DNA of 64,000 nt, taken from positions 226,001-290,000 of the forward strand of contig JASANG010002174.1 in the NCBI GenBank assembly GCA_030248215.1, given 5' to 3'. This document shows, one piece after another, positions 46,041 to 57,778 of the stretch. The stretch is from Enoplolaimus lenunculus. Taxonomy: Eukaryota > Nematoda > Enoplea > Enoplida > Thoracostomopsidae. Made by a program: the position numbers and the translations under genes. Under the pieces are notes generated by a model. The model was not told where the DNA came from and made no database searches. It saw only the letters and a list, made by a program, of their open reading frames with translations. Numbering within the stretch: the stretch's first letter is position 1; the number at the start of each line of letters is the position of its first letter.

Positions 46041-46849
46041 GAACCTACTACGGCTAACTTAATTAACAGCGTTTATGACAATAAATTATGTTTACGTCTG
46101 AAACTGTCAAACATATTCGTGATGAACTTAAGTTTCGCAATTCCATGCGCAGAACAGCGCAAGGTGGCACTCGTTTTACGATAGTTGCAAAATAAACCAA
46201 AACATTAACAAAAAAACTACATGGCATATTGCAACAGGTAAGTAATGGGCAACTGCACCGATATGCTTAATATAGAGGGCTTCAGCATGGATTTTTAATT
46301 ATTCAAATAATGCAACCTTACACGTATAAAAACATGAATCTTCAAATTTCTCTTCTGACTTAAATCCGACCAATGTCGACTTGTTGGCTTGAACCTTTAT
46401 TCTGAAATCCAGGTAGTATTTTGCTCAAACTGCGCTGATCTCAGCTTTTCTATAACGCCACAGTCTATTTGTTATTTTATGTTGAAAATTCATTAAGCTA
46501 CACCAGCGCGAACTCAATAAGAGTAAGTTTGACAATAACATGCACTAGCTAAGCTTTTACAGTTAACGTTTACAGCATCTATGGTTAGTTATCGATAGTT
46601 TTCGAGTTGCCAAAATCCTTCAATCCCGTATCCTAAAAATAGCAATACAAATCAAATGCAAAAAATACTGAGTTTCAATGTTACGATAACCTGATTCGAA
46701 AGAAATGACAATACCAACTGGTGATTGGTCCTACCCGATTTGATAACACCTTTTACACCTGTTAATAATTCTTGGTTTGTCGATAGATCATAAAGAAGAT
46801 CTTCCAGCGGAGCACTAGGGCTATGTCAAGAACCGATTTTCAAAGATAT
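46041..46849. other. Upstream flank of the NDK gene
   Basis: Presumed 5' UTR and promoter of the NDK gene (minus strand). No repeat or conserved coding piece found. Confidence 0.35.
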
Positions 46850-48261
46850 TGGCTGGGTTGCAGAAACAAGGCTTAAGTCGACCTTTGACTTAAAGTCAAT
46901 TTGCGACTTGACTAAAGTCACCGTTTTAGGTAAAACACATATCTTTTTGTATACAAAAAAATGACCGCTTAATGCCAGTGCGACATAAGAACGAATGCAT
47001 TATTTTAGGTTATATCAAAGAGGTACCTTGGGCCTGCAATCTTAATTTGATCGGGATAACAACCTTGCATAACGTTCAAAACCTTTCAGTAGTTTAACAT
47101 CTACATTAATTTACGCTTTTACAAGCATCAAATTGGTTAATCGAACCAATGTTGGGTAATCCACGTTCAACTGTCTTCGCTACTGTAAAAAATTGTACCC
47201 ACGTGCGAGTCCCTAAGTACCTAATTGCAGTGTTTATAAATTAATATATATCCAAAAGTCGCCCATACTATGTGTACACCCTGCTGACAGCTGAGTCCCT
47301 CTGAACGGCGTATACTATGTCACGCTATCGCACATACAGATGCCACTTTGTCAATACGTTATGGAAAGAATAGCAGCTGTTTTGTCCTGAGTGAGTCAGA
47401 AGGACATTCGCTTATTGAATAACGCAAGTCTGTCCGAAGGGACTCTGGTAAGCCATTATATACGCTGCAAAAATGGTGAGTCAAATTGGCTCGCTCCGAA
47501 GTAGGCTCCACGGGACTACACAAACTGAGCCAAACTCGACTCCACCAGAGTCAAGTTCGACTCACTGAGTTGCAAATTTGACTCTGGCGGAGTCAAATTT
47601 GACTCAATTTGCGTAGTCCCGTAGAGCCTATTTCGGAGAGAGTCAACTTGACTCACAATTTTTTCACTGTAGAGTCTGTGCGAAGGAACTCCTATTGTTA
47701 GACACTGTGTCGGAACAGTGTCCACCTTGTCTCTACTCCCTCCGAAGTGACTACCGCCATAACAGACTAACTATGTATGCCCTCTGCAAAGTCCAAATAT
47801 ACCAAAAATAGCATTGTTTATACCGCCCTTGCAAACAAGTGGACGAACAACATTTTACAGTAGCGTAGACAGTAAAACGTGGATGACCCAAGACCATAAA
47901 TCTAGCATAAGCATGTTCCTAAGCCTGCACACTACGCATAATCTTGAGCCGAAGCCAAAGCCTAAAGTCATAGCAAAAAATCAAAAGCTTATGTAGCATT
48001 TTAGCGTTTAAGTCAAGATTTCGTTTATAAGTTTATAGTTTTGACTTTTATAGGGCATTGATCTACAACATGCGTTTATACATAATCAGATAGTTAATGA
48101 TTGGGGAAGACTGCGCTAACTTTTAGCTAACTTTGCATGAGGCTGTATATAAACACTTCCAAGAACAGCCAATTATCAATAATTTCGAATTGTAAAGTTA
48201 GGTTACTTCCTTGAATTGAAGTTAGAGGTCGACTTAAAGTCATGCATCTGCAAACCAAGCA
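46850..48261. mobile_element. Larger TGGCTGGG-ended element with nested insertions
   Basis: The left end TTGGCTGGGTTGCAGAAAC with GGCTTAAGTCGACCTTTGAC matches, inverted, the right end TTGCTTGGTTTGCAGATG with GACTTTAAGTCGACCTC. A palindromic foldback (47463-47669) and a degraded TTAGGC-type stretch (about 47880-47975) lie inside. Limits are approximate because the terminal match is worn. Confidence 0.5.
47463..47669. mobile_element. Palindromic foldback MITE, TA target site, copy 2
   Basis: Same family as 15145-15354: the arms share GGACTACACAAACTGAG and AGCCTATTTCGGAGAGAGTC, and TA flanks both ends (47461-47462, 47670-47671). The ends have drifted to CGCTGCAAAAATGG. Confidence 0.85.
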
Positions 48262-50835
48262 ATGTGCGCAATTGAAGCTGGTTCCTCGAAGAGCGATTGT
48301 TGTTTGTGTTTGATAGAATACAAAACCTACGGCTCTATACATATCAGAGTCCGTTTGGGTTATAACTACTATACTTTACAAATTCCACACATGTCGTGAA
48401 AATGAATGCATCACGAAAATTTTTCAATTAAGGTGAAGCCTATGCCAACGCCTTAGGTTTACATTTTCTAAGACACAAGACCTCGTTGTCTGCCGGCGTT
48501 CTGGCGCCTGTTATTGATATGGCTGTTGTTATAACCGAACTTCATACAAATACTTAAATAAGAACATAGGTACAAAAGCATTAGCAAAATCTGATCGAGA
48601 CGACTCTCACTAGACGCCTGTATCACTCCTCTCTGGATCCACGTTTGGTTGTGTTAAATGATAAACGATACTGCACCGCTGAAAATTACTGAACAAATTT
48701 CTTATCCAAACTTTGATTGAACAAACTCAAAATACCGGAGAATGCCAGTTTGGTCAAAAAAACTTGAAATAACTCGATGATTTTTCACAAATGAGATAAA
48801 CAAAGTCGAAAATTTTGATGCAGATCTTTCTTCAGTTTATATACAAGATGCAGGTGTGTCAGTTTCGGACGAACTTGTAAATTGTGAAAATATTTCGTTG
48901 CGCCTAGAACATTAACCGTTATATGGCGTTTGTTAGCTTACTACAGCAACTGTATACAAAAGTAATAGCTGAAAACAGCCGAATTTTAAGTGCCAACGTG
49001 TGAGGCTATGCTTTAGTGTCAGGCGTAACAAGACGGAAAACTAAATATCTAAGGAATTTAACTTACAGAGGATTGCTTTGTAGCACAAGTTTGCATTTTG
49101 TTTTCAAAATCTATTGTGTAGTTGAAGCGAATAGCATTTATATGTACGCGGTGGGCATAGAAACTCGGAATGGGGAAAGCCGCGACATATATAATGATGG
49201 AAGTAGCTTGCGAGTGAAACTATTCTTTTAAGCCAAACACAATTTTTAGTACTAAATTGTACAAAATTTTGGTTTTCATTCCAGTTGAAAGGTTTAGACC
49301 TCGATGGCCCCCTTTGGATTCGCCAGTAATTAAATACGTATTATTCATCAACCGTGTACAAGCCGCTTTCGTATCAGACTCAACAGTATACAACTTGTCA
49401 GCGCATCTTAAAATTGCAAGAGGTCGAAAGATTTGCGGTGTTTCAATTTTTTAAACTTTTATTTCCAATTAATTTTGTTTGAAATTGTTGAGTAAAAAGT
49501 TAATTCTGTATGTCTGCAACTCGTGTGTCGTAAAATTATTTTGTATTTCGGTATCAGCGACAAGAAACTGTGTATTATGAAAACCAGTAAGAAAATTTGC
49601 TGATATCACTTGCCTATAACCGGCGAAACATTCATTTTGTTAATTTCGGTTATCATTGATCGCAGTTCTGTGTGTATTATTATAAGCGCGTCATGACAGA
49701 ACAATTGGCTGAAACGGTTTTAAAAATGAAACCAATTCATTGATACCACATTCTTATTAACGCTAATATTATTTGCGCCCTCGCCTTAGTAAGGCCGTGT
49801 TTAGATGCGTGTTCGGTAGATTATTTTGCACTTAGGTAGATGCGCAATTGCAATATTAAGTAGTAATGCGTTGATTGCGTGTTTTGCACATGTGAAACGC
49901 AAGTTATTTTTCTGTCGTCAGTTGTAACGGAAGCGGCCAACTTCCCTCACCCCTAGTTAGGCCGAAAAAGAGGGTGGACTGAGGAATTACTCCCCTATTG
50001 GTAAATATTTTGGTTGTTTGGTTCATTTCTGTTGAACAATTTTGACAAGCGATTATTTCTTTTCAAGAAACAGTGCACTAGACAAGCGGGAAATATTTCC
50101 TGAGTTAAATTTAAAGTGAAATAAATATTGGCGAATTGCGCAAAATCGTTTATAAACGTGGATTTTTAGCTTCGTTGAGTGGCCCAAATATAAGCCGGCC
50201 GTGAGCCATACGACCAGTAATGACCTGTCGCTATATGTTCTTATCAGTAGAACATTGTGCAAAACTTTCTTGACCGACTCACAGAATCTGTACAAATAGT
50301 GGCCAACACAATAACGAAGTTTGGTACAAAATGTATTTCGCATGCAATGTTATTTGTCGAATATATGTACATTAGTCAAAAGATTTTCATTCGTTCAAGT
50401 AAGGTGTAAAGGAATGGACCGAGCATTGCACGTACCACCAGGAATGAGCTGGATATTTAAATACAATTCCAGAATCGAAGCAAGCTCAACTTACCAGTGG
50501 TGTTAAATTAATTTTGTGCGGGGCTTGCATGTGGTTGATTTTCCAGTACTGATTCTGGGTTAACACGGTTTTCGTTTTATAGAAGGGATAAAAATTTTCT
50601 CGAGGGGCACAGACCCATCTGGTCTCCCTCTGGCTATGTGCGCGAAACATGCCCGTTAACGGAATTTTTTAATCTAAAGAACCGCTTTTCATGTTTGCAT
50701 TTTAGTTGTAATAATTAGCATTAATTGTAACATTTCTAATTATGAAAGTGGAAGTTGTTCCGGGCGCGGTTTTGAAGATGTTCAGTGTTTGCGGTATAAC
50801 TTTCTGTTTTTTTAAGTCTTTTGACCAATATTAAC
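48262..50835. other. Unassigned stretch without recognisable gene
   Basis: Short frames at 49016-49231, 49257-49454 and 50053-50343 lack motifs or consistent splice sites. No tRNA, rRNA or shared repeat was recognised. Confidence 0.4.
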
Positions 50836-51467
50836 ACTCTGAGGGCCGTCTCACTGTTACAAGGACGATAAAAGTGAAAGGGTAACGCGAGTTTACCGTT
50901 GGAGCAGCTGGGACAAGAGGACAATAGGCTCAGCAGTACAATCGGGACAGAAGGACAGCCAAGACAGCAGGACATTAGAGACAGCAGGACAGGTTAGGGT
51001 AACAGAACAACCCGGATAGCTGGACAGCCGAGACAGCAGGACAGTGGACGCAGCAGGACAGCCGGTGCAGTTACACAGCTTGACGGCAAGGTAGCCGAGC
51101 AGCAGGACATCTGGAACAACAGGACAGGCATGACAACAGAACAGCCGGAACAGCAGGACATCCGTGACAGCAGAACAGCCGAGACAGCAGTGCAGCCGCA
51201 TCAGCAGGACAGCCGAGGCAGTTCAGATCATCAGGACAGCTGGAACAACAAGGCAGTAGAGATAGAAAGACAGCAGGACGCGACAGCTCCATCCTGCTTA
51301 GCGTCTCTTGTAATCGAGAGCAGTTCATGAGGCTGTAGAAACCTGAGAACCAAACGCAAAGAAATGTGTTCTGAACGCTGGTTTGTCTACCCTAGCGTTT
51401 TGAGCGCTAGTTAGCATACGCTGCACTCATAGTTGTACTCCCAGGATAGCGGGACGGCCCTCGGTGT
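50836..51467. mobile_element. Element with GAGGGCCGTC ends carrying a minisatellite
   Basis: The left end CACTCTGAGGGCCGTCTC faces an inverse right end CACCGAGGGCCGTCCCGC. Inside, about 50895-51290 is a degenerate tandem repeat. No transposase; the facing Cys- and Gln-rich ORFs are translation products of the repeat. No convincing target duplication. Confidence 0.55.
50895..51290. repeat. Degenerate minisatellite, GACAGCAGGACAGCCGA-type unit
   Basis: About 20 or more imperfect tandem units built from GACAGCAGGACA / GACAGCCGA. Purines and pyrimidines are strongly biased by strand. The ORFs over it in several frames are artefacts of the repeat. Confidence 0.8.
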
Positions 51468-51889
51468 AACACGGGTCAGTGTTTTGCTTGCAAAAGCATA
51501 ATCCATGAATATTACACTTCGTAATCGTAGCTTATCTTATTTACTGAAGGGAATTTTATTTGTTTCATTTACAACACATTAACCAAATCATAGAACATAC
51601 AGCGCTACCAAGTGATGTACAATGTTTGGATGAACTTTTGGCAATAGGCTTATTCATTATAAACTTCCCGGCTGCGGGTGCTCTGGGTGATAATTGCAAA
51701 ATCAGATATTTCTGGCGCAATAGTGCGATGTATAAGTACATTGGCTTGTCAAAAATTTTAAAGCAGCTGTCTTTCTACTTTCTACTTTAATCTGGCACTT
51801 TTGTACGTACTGTCACATGGTATGGTGCTGCTAAATCTATAATATCAAGGTATTGTATTCTAAAGTGCAAATTATCTTTTAGGGGTTCT

Positions 51890-52025
51890 GCTGTTGTGCA
51901 ATTACGCGTCTGCGAATAGAAGTGAGTTTTCATCACGGCAATCCACAACCACGCAACTGTTGAATCGCTCCTCTCGCGCTCGAGCCAAGCATGCTACCAC
52001 TACACCACGCAGTCATTGCAACAGC
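51890..52025 (-). repeat. tRNA-derived SINE, degenerate
   Basis: The minus strand shows TGGTGTAGTGGTAGC (plus 51993-52007), an excellent tRNA A-box/D-arm sequence preceded by GCG, and a weak B box (GAGCGATTCAA) about 45 bp later. No full cloverleaf forms, so SINE or tRNA pseudogene. Confidence 0.5.
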
Positions 52026-52287
52026 TTCTTATATCGGTATATGTGCACAGGCATGGCAACATTTGCTTTACATACACTTACGTGCACATATACCGACAGC
52101 AATCAATTGTTGTATTTACGATTAAGAGATAAGAGTTTCTTTTGTAATTTTAAAATTTAATTAAAGCTTGATACGTGGACTATTATATAACCATGCTAAG
52201 TGTGAAAGTTGTCGAAATTAAACGTAGCGAGTTTAAAAGGCTCGACAACATTTCAAACTTATGCGTAAACTTGCTATCCTAATGATA

Positions 52288-52474
52288 CACTGCAAAAAAT
52301 AGGAAGTCAAATTGACTCTCTCCGAAATAGACTCTACGAGACTACACAAACTGAGTCATATTCGACTCCGTCAGAGTCAAACGTGCGACTCAGTTTGTCG
52401 AATTTGATTCAGTTTGTGTAGTCCCGTAGAGCCTATTTCGGAGAGAGTCAATTTGAGTAATCATTTTTACAGTG
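52288..52474. mobile_element. Palindromic foldback MITE, TA target site, copy 3
   Basis: It begins CACTGCAAAAAATAGGAAGTC and ends with the inverse GTCAATTTGAGTAATC ... TTTTTACAGTG, flanked by TA (52286-52287, 52475-52476). Same arms as the copies at 15145 and 47463, about 20 bp shorter. Confidence 0.85.
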
Positions 52475-52679
52475 TAGTGTGTTAAGATTAATTTAGCTGG
52501 AAATTAAAAATGCAGCGTGTTTCATGGTGATTCGTGAATGTCGTTTGATGTTTTAGAATCGTAATTTATGAAAGTGTTATGCATGTAGTTTTAAAATGTT
52601 CAAGGCAAACATTTAGGTCTGATAAACTTTTCTAGGCAAACGTGGGTGTAAAGAGAGGGATACAATTTTAAAAACTTCA

Positions 52680-52822
52680 GGCTATGTATAGAACAGGGTT
52701 GTAACAGTAAAAGCATATTCTTAATTTTAAACCTAAGCCTATGCATAAGAATAAGTCTATATCTATTAAGCCAAGCCAAAGCCTGAGCCTTCGCAAGTCC
52801 ACCCGTGATTTATACTTGGGTG
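52680..52822. mobile_element. TTAGGC-core MITE, family B, copy 4
   Basis: The left end GGCTATGTATAGAACAGGG and the worn right end CCACCCGTGATTTATACTTGG are family B termini. The core has CCTAAGCC and AAGCCTGAGCC units. Flanking octamers AAACTTCA and AAACTTCG agree at 7 of 8. Confidence 0.78.
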
Positions 52823-53165
52823 AAACTTCGACGGCTGTATTCCTTTTGTACTAAACTGAAAAAGTATCTAAATTTGTTTACAGAAATCTCAGACGGCAAT
52901 TACTGACCCCTCACTCCCCTGACCATCCGGTTATGGTCTTTCACGCATGTAGGTATATTTAGGCTAATCCGATAAACCGTGAAAATTAGCTTGAAATTGA
53001 GAAATTACACGACTCAAACCGGGACTGTCACGCTTATGTTCGTGTTACTCAAAATTTAGTTAGTTTCAGAAAATAACAGGTGACGCAACTTTTATCCGGT
53101 TCAACGTTTTTTCGCTATTAAACCTTATTTTACGAATTTGTCTAAACTGAAACGTTTTTGCTGTC

Positions 53166-55949
53166 ATGTCGGTTCGCACAGTTACTTATGTACAAATAAG
53201 ACCATTTTTAAAATGTTATCGGTTTCGGGTTTATAGGAAACTATTTTTCGAATACATTTCAGTGTTTTTTGCAATTTTTGCATATGTTGTAGGACGTCCG
53301 TGGTTTCAACCTCAAAATTTCTTGTCGGATAATTTAGTGGGACACTTACATGCCGAAAGATCAGTGTCTGTGTTGCCACGTGGATTGCGTAAGTTTATTT
53401 TATCATAGTTGGGTTTGTACTTTAATTTTGGTCGCAAAGTATAAACGATTTGTGCTGGTTATGAAAGCATGGCTGGCATCAATTGGTAATATAACAGACG
53501 AACCAATGTTACTTTTATGGCCGTAACTCTAGATTAAGCATATATATTCCTAAGCCAAAGACTGCGCGCAGAAATAACTGCTAAACCTAAAATTGAGCCT
53601 GAGCTTAAGCCTAAGCAAAAAGTAATTTGAAACGTAATCCTATTTTTTATATTGAGTGTGTCAGTCTTTTAATGAGATACATTCTCCTAAATGGGAAGAA
53701 GACTTCGCTAACTGCACTTGTATCACTGTAATTGTGCCCCATGATTCAAGATGCAATGCGTCGTATTGTGGTAAACACTTAAACGAAGTTGTTTACTCTA
53801 AACTGCTGAATACTACCGAACATTTAAAATTTCAGCTTGTAATGCGGACAGCGACTGCAAATGGCTTTCTGGTGGTTTGAAAGGCACTCAACATCCTGAC
53901 TATCATTGCGTGACTGCACCTGTCACCGGTCAAAAAACTTGCATGAAAGGTATAAATTATCTCAAGGGCCCATCTTCGCTAATGCGTGTATATAGCGTCA
54001 ATTACCAGCAAATGATAAGTTCAAAATTTGCACAAAATTACATCAACTAAAATCTGTAAAATGTGCTGAATGTCGAATCTTACCATTCAGCGATTCAAAA
54101 GTTACAAGACTTATCACATATTAACTGATGATAGGTACTTCACACAACTGAGAATACGCGCACAGATCAAACTAACAGAATGCTCAGAGGTATATATTCC
54201 AGAAGACATTCAGGAGATATTACAGCTTACTTCCTGTGATGAGTTGTTAAAATAGACCATCTTTACAAGGTTCATAGTTAATTTATTGTTTGCTAAATCA
54301 TTATGTGTATTTTTTCTCACTAAGCAACTTCGCTAGAGCAGAAAAATATGTAGCTTAAAACAAATTATACGCTTTCTAAATAAATTTCCGGCAACGACCT
54401 GAAAATTAATGCATAGATGAAATTTTGATTAATTTAATTATTTCAAATTATATAATATAACATGTTAAAGGTCATGAGTGTTCGAGAAGTATGCCTAAAC
54501 GAGTGTACACAACCTTTACTCGGTGTACGTTTTAGATTTAAACCCTGGTGAGTACGGATGCGTATTTGATGATCAATGCACCATTAAGTGTCCAACAACT
54601 CATTGTTCAACTGATCCACGTGTTCGAAACGAACGTGGACAACGTCCATGCGTTTGCAATCCAAGCCCTATTGATGGCGGTGAAATGGTCATTTATTCGG
54701 ACAAATGTTGTATGTTTAGTGAAATAATTTGAAATATTTTTGATGGGAAACTTAAATTTTCAGCTAGTGACTTTGACGAAAAAATTTCAGTTATACGTCT
54801 ATATATACTACATGAAGTTCCAAGCGCCAATTGGTGTTTAGGACAGTCCAAACAACTTCTAGAATGCAAACTAACTTTGATTGGTTGTACTCAAATGGGA
54901 ATAACAGCTCAATGCGTTGTCTCAAAATAAATACGCGCTATCACAGCTGGGAAGGGTTGACCGCACAGGGACGCTTTACAAATTCACTGTTTTACCAATG
55001 GTCTCTAAATGACATTTTATAATATTAACGGTTGTTAGTGTTCTGAAAACATAGGTCTAGTGCGCTTCATGGCTGTTTTACAAGAAAATATGATTAAGTT
55101 ACCGATGCGTTAAGAATAACGGTCACTAGTATCCAGCGATCAACATGGGTGCCTGTATAAGAGGCGCAGGGAGCTGGGAAGCATTCGGCTTAGAACAGGT
55201 TCATCTGTAGGCTGTTCATGAAACAATTCCATTTTCAAAATTTTAACAAATTTAGATTTATCTATGATTGTGTTGAATTTTGACAACCGAGTTATTATGA
55301 TGCTTTAGGGCAAGATTGTCCGTACCTGACAAAGAAGATAATGAAACGAGGCCTTCCACAATGTGATAGTATTGGAACGTCTAACTGGCATCAAACGTAA
55401 GACGCACACGCAGCTTTTATATTTTTGTTTCAACAGGAACGTCGAAATTTTGAAATTTAAAACTAAACAATACATACCGTTGAAAAATTTAAAATTGTAC
55501 TATTAAATTTTTGAAATTAATGCCAGAATGAGCGATTTTAAGGTAGCCACTTAGGGGGCCATGGTGACCACTATGCGATGTCGCAGTGGTGGGTTCGATT
55601 TTTCGAAGGAAAACTCTTTGGAATCTGACCCTGTGCAAACGATTTCCACTTGTTTAAAAACGGTAGTGAGGTGGAGATCCTGATGATTGTCGTACCTAAA
55701 ATTTGATTGCCAAAAATCAGATTTTAAGAAACCGTCCAAACTGCCTAAATTCCGACTCAGATATGAGCGTTGCCAATTAGTGACTTTACCCAGAAACGTT
55801 CGGGATGTATCCTAAAAATTAAATGCAATGTTTGCTAAGTTTAAAATACTGTTACCTTTCCAGTGTTTAGAATGCGAACAATTCCTGTTTTCAGCTTACG
55901 TGAATTTCATCATCGTTCAAAACGACAAATGTCAAAGATTATGTGCTAA
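53166..55949 (+). CDS. Unrecognised cysteine-rich secreted or membrane-anchored protein
   Basis: Six exons: 53166-53388, 53657-53770, 53836-53949, 54536-54709, 55309-55396 and 55895-55949. Their phases agree at every junction and sum to 255 aa plus stop. The N-terminal 43 residues are basic and then hydrophobic (YISVFFAIFAYVVG), fitting a long signal peptide or a type II anchor. The rest holds about 16 Cys, with pieces such as NCTCITVIVPHDSRC, ACNADSDCKWLSGG, GCVFDDQCTIKCPTTHCSTD, RPCVCNPSPIDGG and DCPYLTKKIMKRGLPQC. I do not recognise the family; it lacks the CC-ending module of its right-hand neighbour. The last exon (a Lys/Arg-rich 18 codons) is the least certain. The acceptor before exon 2 lies at the edge of a degraded TTAGGC-core MITE. 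Confidence 0.6.
53501..53656. mobile_element. TTAGGC-core MITE, family A, copy 4, right end missing, at a splice acceptor
   Basis: The left end CCAATGTTACTTTTATGG and the core GCTTAAGCCTAAGCAAAAAG are family A. The sequence tracks the 3775-3956 copy up to CCTATTTTTTATA, where the terminal inverted repeat should follow; instead it passes into exon 2 of the 53166-55949 gene. Confidence 0.65.
54780..54910. repeat. Fragment related to the GTCGTGCCCC-ended element
   Basis: CAACTTCTAGAATGCAAACT and TTTGATTGGTTGTACTC resemble CAGCTGCTGGAATGCAAACT and TTGTGATTGGTTGTTTAGG at about 61462-61505. It lies within an intron of the 53166-55949 gene. Confidence 0.5.
55540..55740 (+). repeat. tRNA-derived SINE
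   Basis: The A box TAGCCACTTAGG (55544 on) and the B box GGGTTCGATT (55591-55600) are at tRNA-like spacing, followed by an unrelated body containing AAAACGGTAGTGAGGTGGAG. The D- and T-arm halves read like a tRNA but no acceptor stem pairs. The 3' end is approximate. Confidence 0.6.
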
Positions 55950-57778
55950 ATGGTTCGAAAAGTGAACTTAATATTTTTACTGAAAATATTTATTTAGAAA
56001 ACAATTTTTTATAAAACCTTGATGTGAAAGTTGATGACAATTGCTCTTCAAATGAACAATATTGTACTAACAAAAACAACCATGGAGCAACTGAAGTTAC
56101 ACACACGATTTTTAGGCTGAAGATAAGATGTACTTTAGCTTTTTTAACAATACGTAAGCAAAAAAACGGTACAAAATGATAGTTCTTCCAAGATTTTGTT
56201 TCCGCAGTATCAAACTGTCAAAGCCAATCAAAATAAACGTATTTACGCGAAGATTTTGTCACAGCCAGCTTCAGCTCCGTGGATTTGTTCAGTTCATCTT
56301 AAAATCGTTACCTGAAATATTTCGCAATACAGGATGGTATTTTCAAATTTAGTTTCCTAAAAATTTGGAAACGATAATGTATTGTGGTTAATTGACTTTA
56401 GCAGTTTTTGTGAAAATAAAATTGAAAAAGTCGTACCAGCTTCGCGGTTCAAAGTGTTGAATTCCAGGCGTGTAGCAAGGTCACTTTGCTATTAAGGGGG
56501 GCTAAAAAATTTTAGTGAGGGGCATACAAGGGTTTTCAATAATGCGGGATTCAGGTTATAACTGGAGCAGGCAGGTCACGGTTTGTCCTATGTTGATTCG
56601 ACGTCAACATCATAATTCCGTCTGCCATATCGGGTCAACAGACAAAATTCGAATATCATGACATTAACTTACAAACCACTGCTCTCAGGTTTTCAATACG
56701 ATATTGAAGAACAAAAGGTGACCTGAACATGATGATAGTAAACAACTGCGACTTTTTGAATATGACATGAGGTTTATGAGCAGCCAAAATGTTACCCGAA
56801 TATGACATGAGGTTTATGAGCAGACAAAATGTTACCCAATAGTGTAATATGGACAAAACATGTTCCAAATTGCGCCGGCTATAACGCGAACACCGCATGA
56901 CTTACTAGCATGGCTGTAAATTTTCTAGGGGAGCTAAAATACTTTCTACGCGTGCAACATAAGCTGCACTTTGTCAAGTTGTTTCTTTTTCTAATTTGGA
57001 AATATGCTCAAACCAGTTTGGCATAGCCTTGTGCTGCGTACTGTTAAGCGTGCTGCTATACTTGTCGTATGACGACCTCGCCGAAAGGCAAAATATATTT
57101 GCGAATTGTTATGCGGTTTAATGACTCCGCAAACAGCGTATATTGCCGTTCAGCGATGGATGGCGCTGGATAACGGTATTAAAATAGTCAGAAAGTATAT
57201 TGCCAGTCTTACTTTGCGGTCTGTCTAAATGTTTTTTCGGGGTTTTCGGGTCATTCACTGAGCTTCCGCATCTTGAATTGACGCACTGGGAAAATCCTTG
57301 TCGATAACCAACACACTGCTCGTCTTGTGTACAGTAGGCATTAGCTGGCGTGGATTCGTTGGCTTAAATTTGCTCGCAATTAAATAATATATTAAATAAT
57401 ATATTGAGAAAATGATTCAGAGAAATGTTTCACAAACAGTAGAACAGTTGTAAATATTTTAATGCCACAATTGAACGTTGCTCTCATTTTAAAGAATTCG
57501 ACAACAAGTATACGTGAACGCCTGGAGTAGCAAACTTAAGGGAATGGTTAGGTATAAGGTTGATAGTAAACGCGTGAATTCTTAAAGTATAAATTGAATT
57601 CTTTGATGCTACTAATATTGGGACCAGTTTTCAAAAATCAGAAATTTTTTGGGGGCTCTATATTTTGAAAATTTTAATAGGAAAATTGCTAAAAATACCA
57701 TAGCCTCACACTGTAAGCTATGACTGCAATTTTACATATACAATTTGTTTTGATATATACATATGTATAAATACGTCA
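55950..57778. other. Intergenic stretch between two convergent cysteine-rich genes
   Basis: It contains a 42-bp tandem duplication (unit with GAATATGACATGAGG, at about 56757-56838). An 80-codon minus frame across it is a by-product. No gene or RNA recognised. Confidence 0.45.

Noticed and set aside
45542-46184. Plus-strand frames opposite NDK exon 1
   Set aside because: The minus strand carries the conserved NDK exon here; the plus frames have no motif.
50736-51330. Cys-rich and Gln-rich open frames around 51 kb
   Set aside because: All are translations of the degenerate minisatellite, open in several frames on both strands.
54763-54948. Open continuation after the 54536-54709 exon as an alternative coding end
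   Set aside because: It overlaps sequence resembling the 61.3-61.9 kb transposon, while the exon at 55309-55396 joins in phase and continues the Cys-rich pattern.
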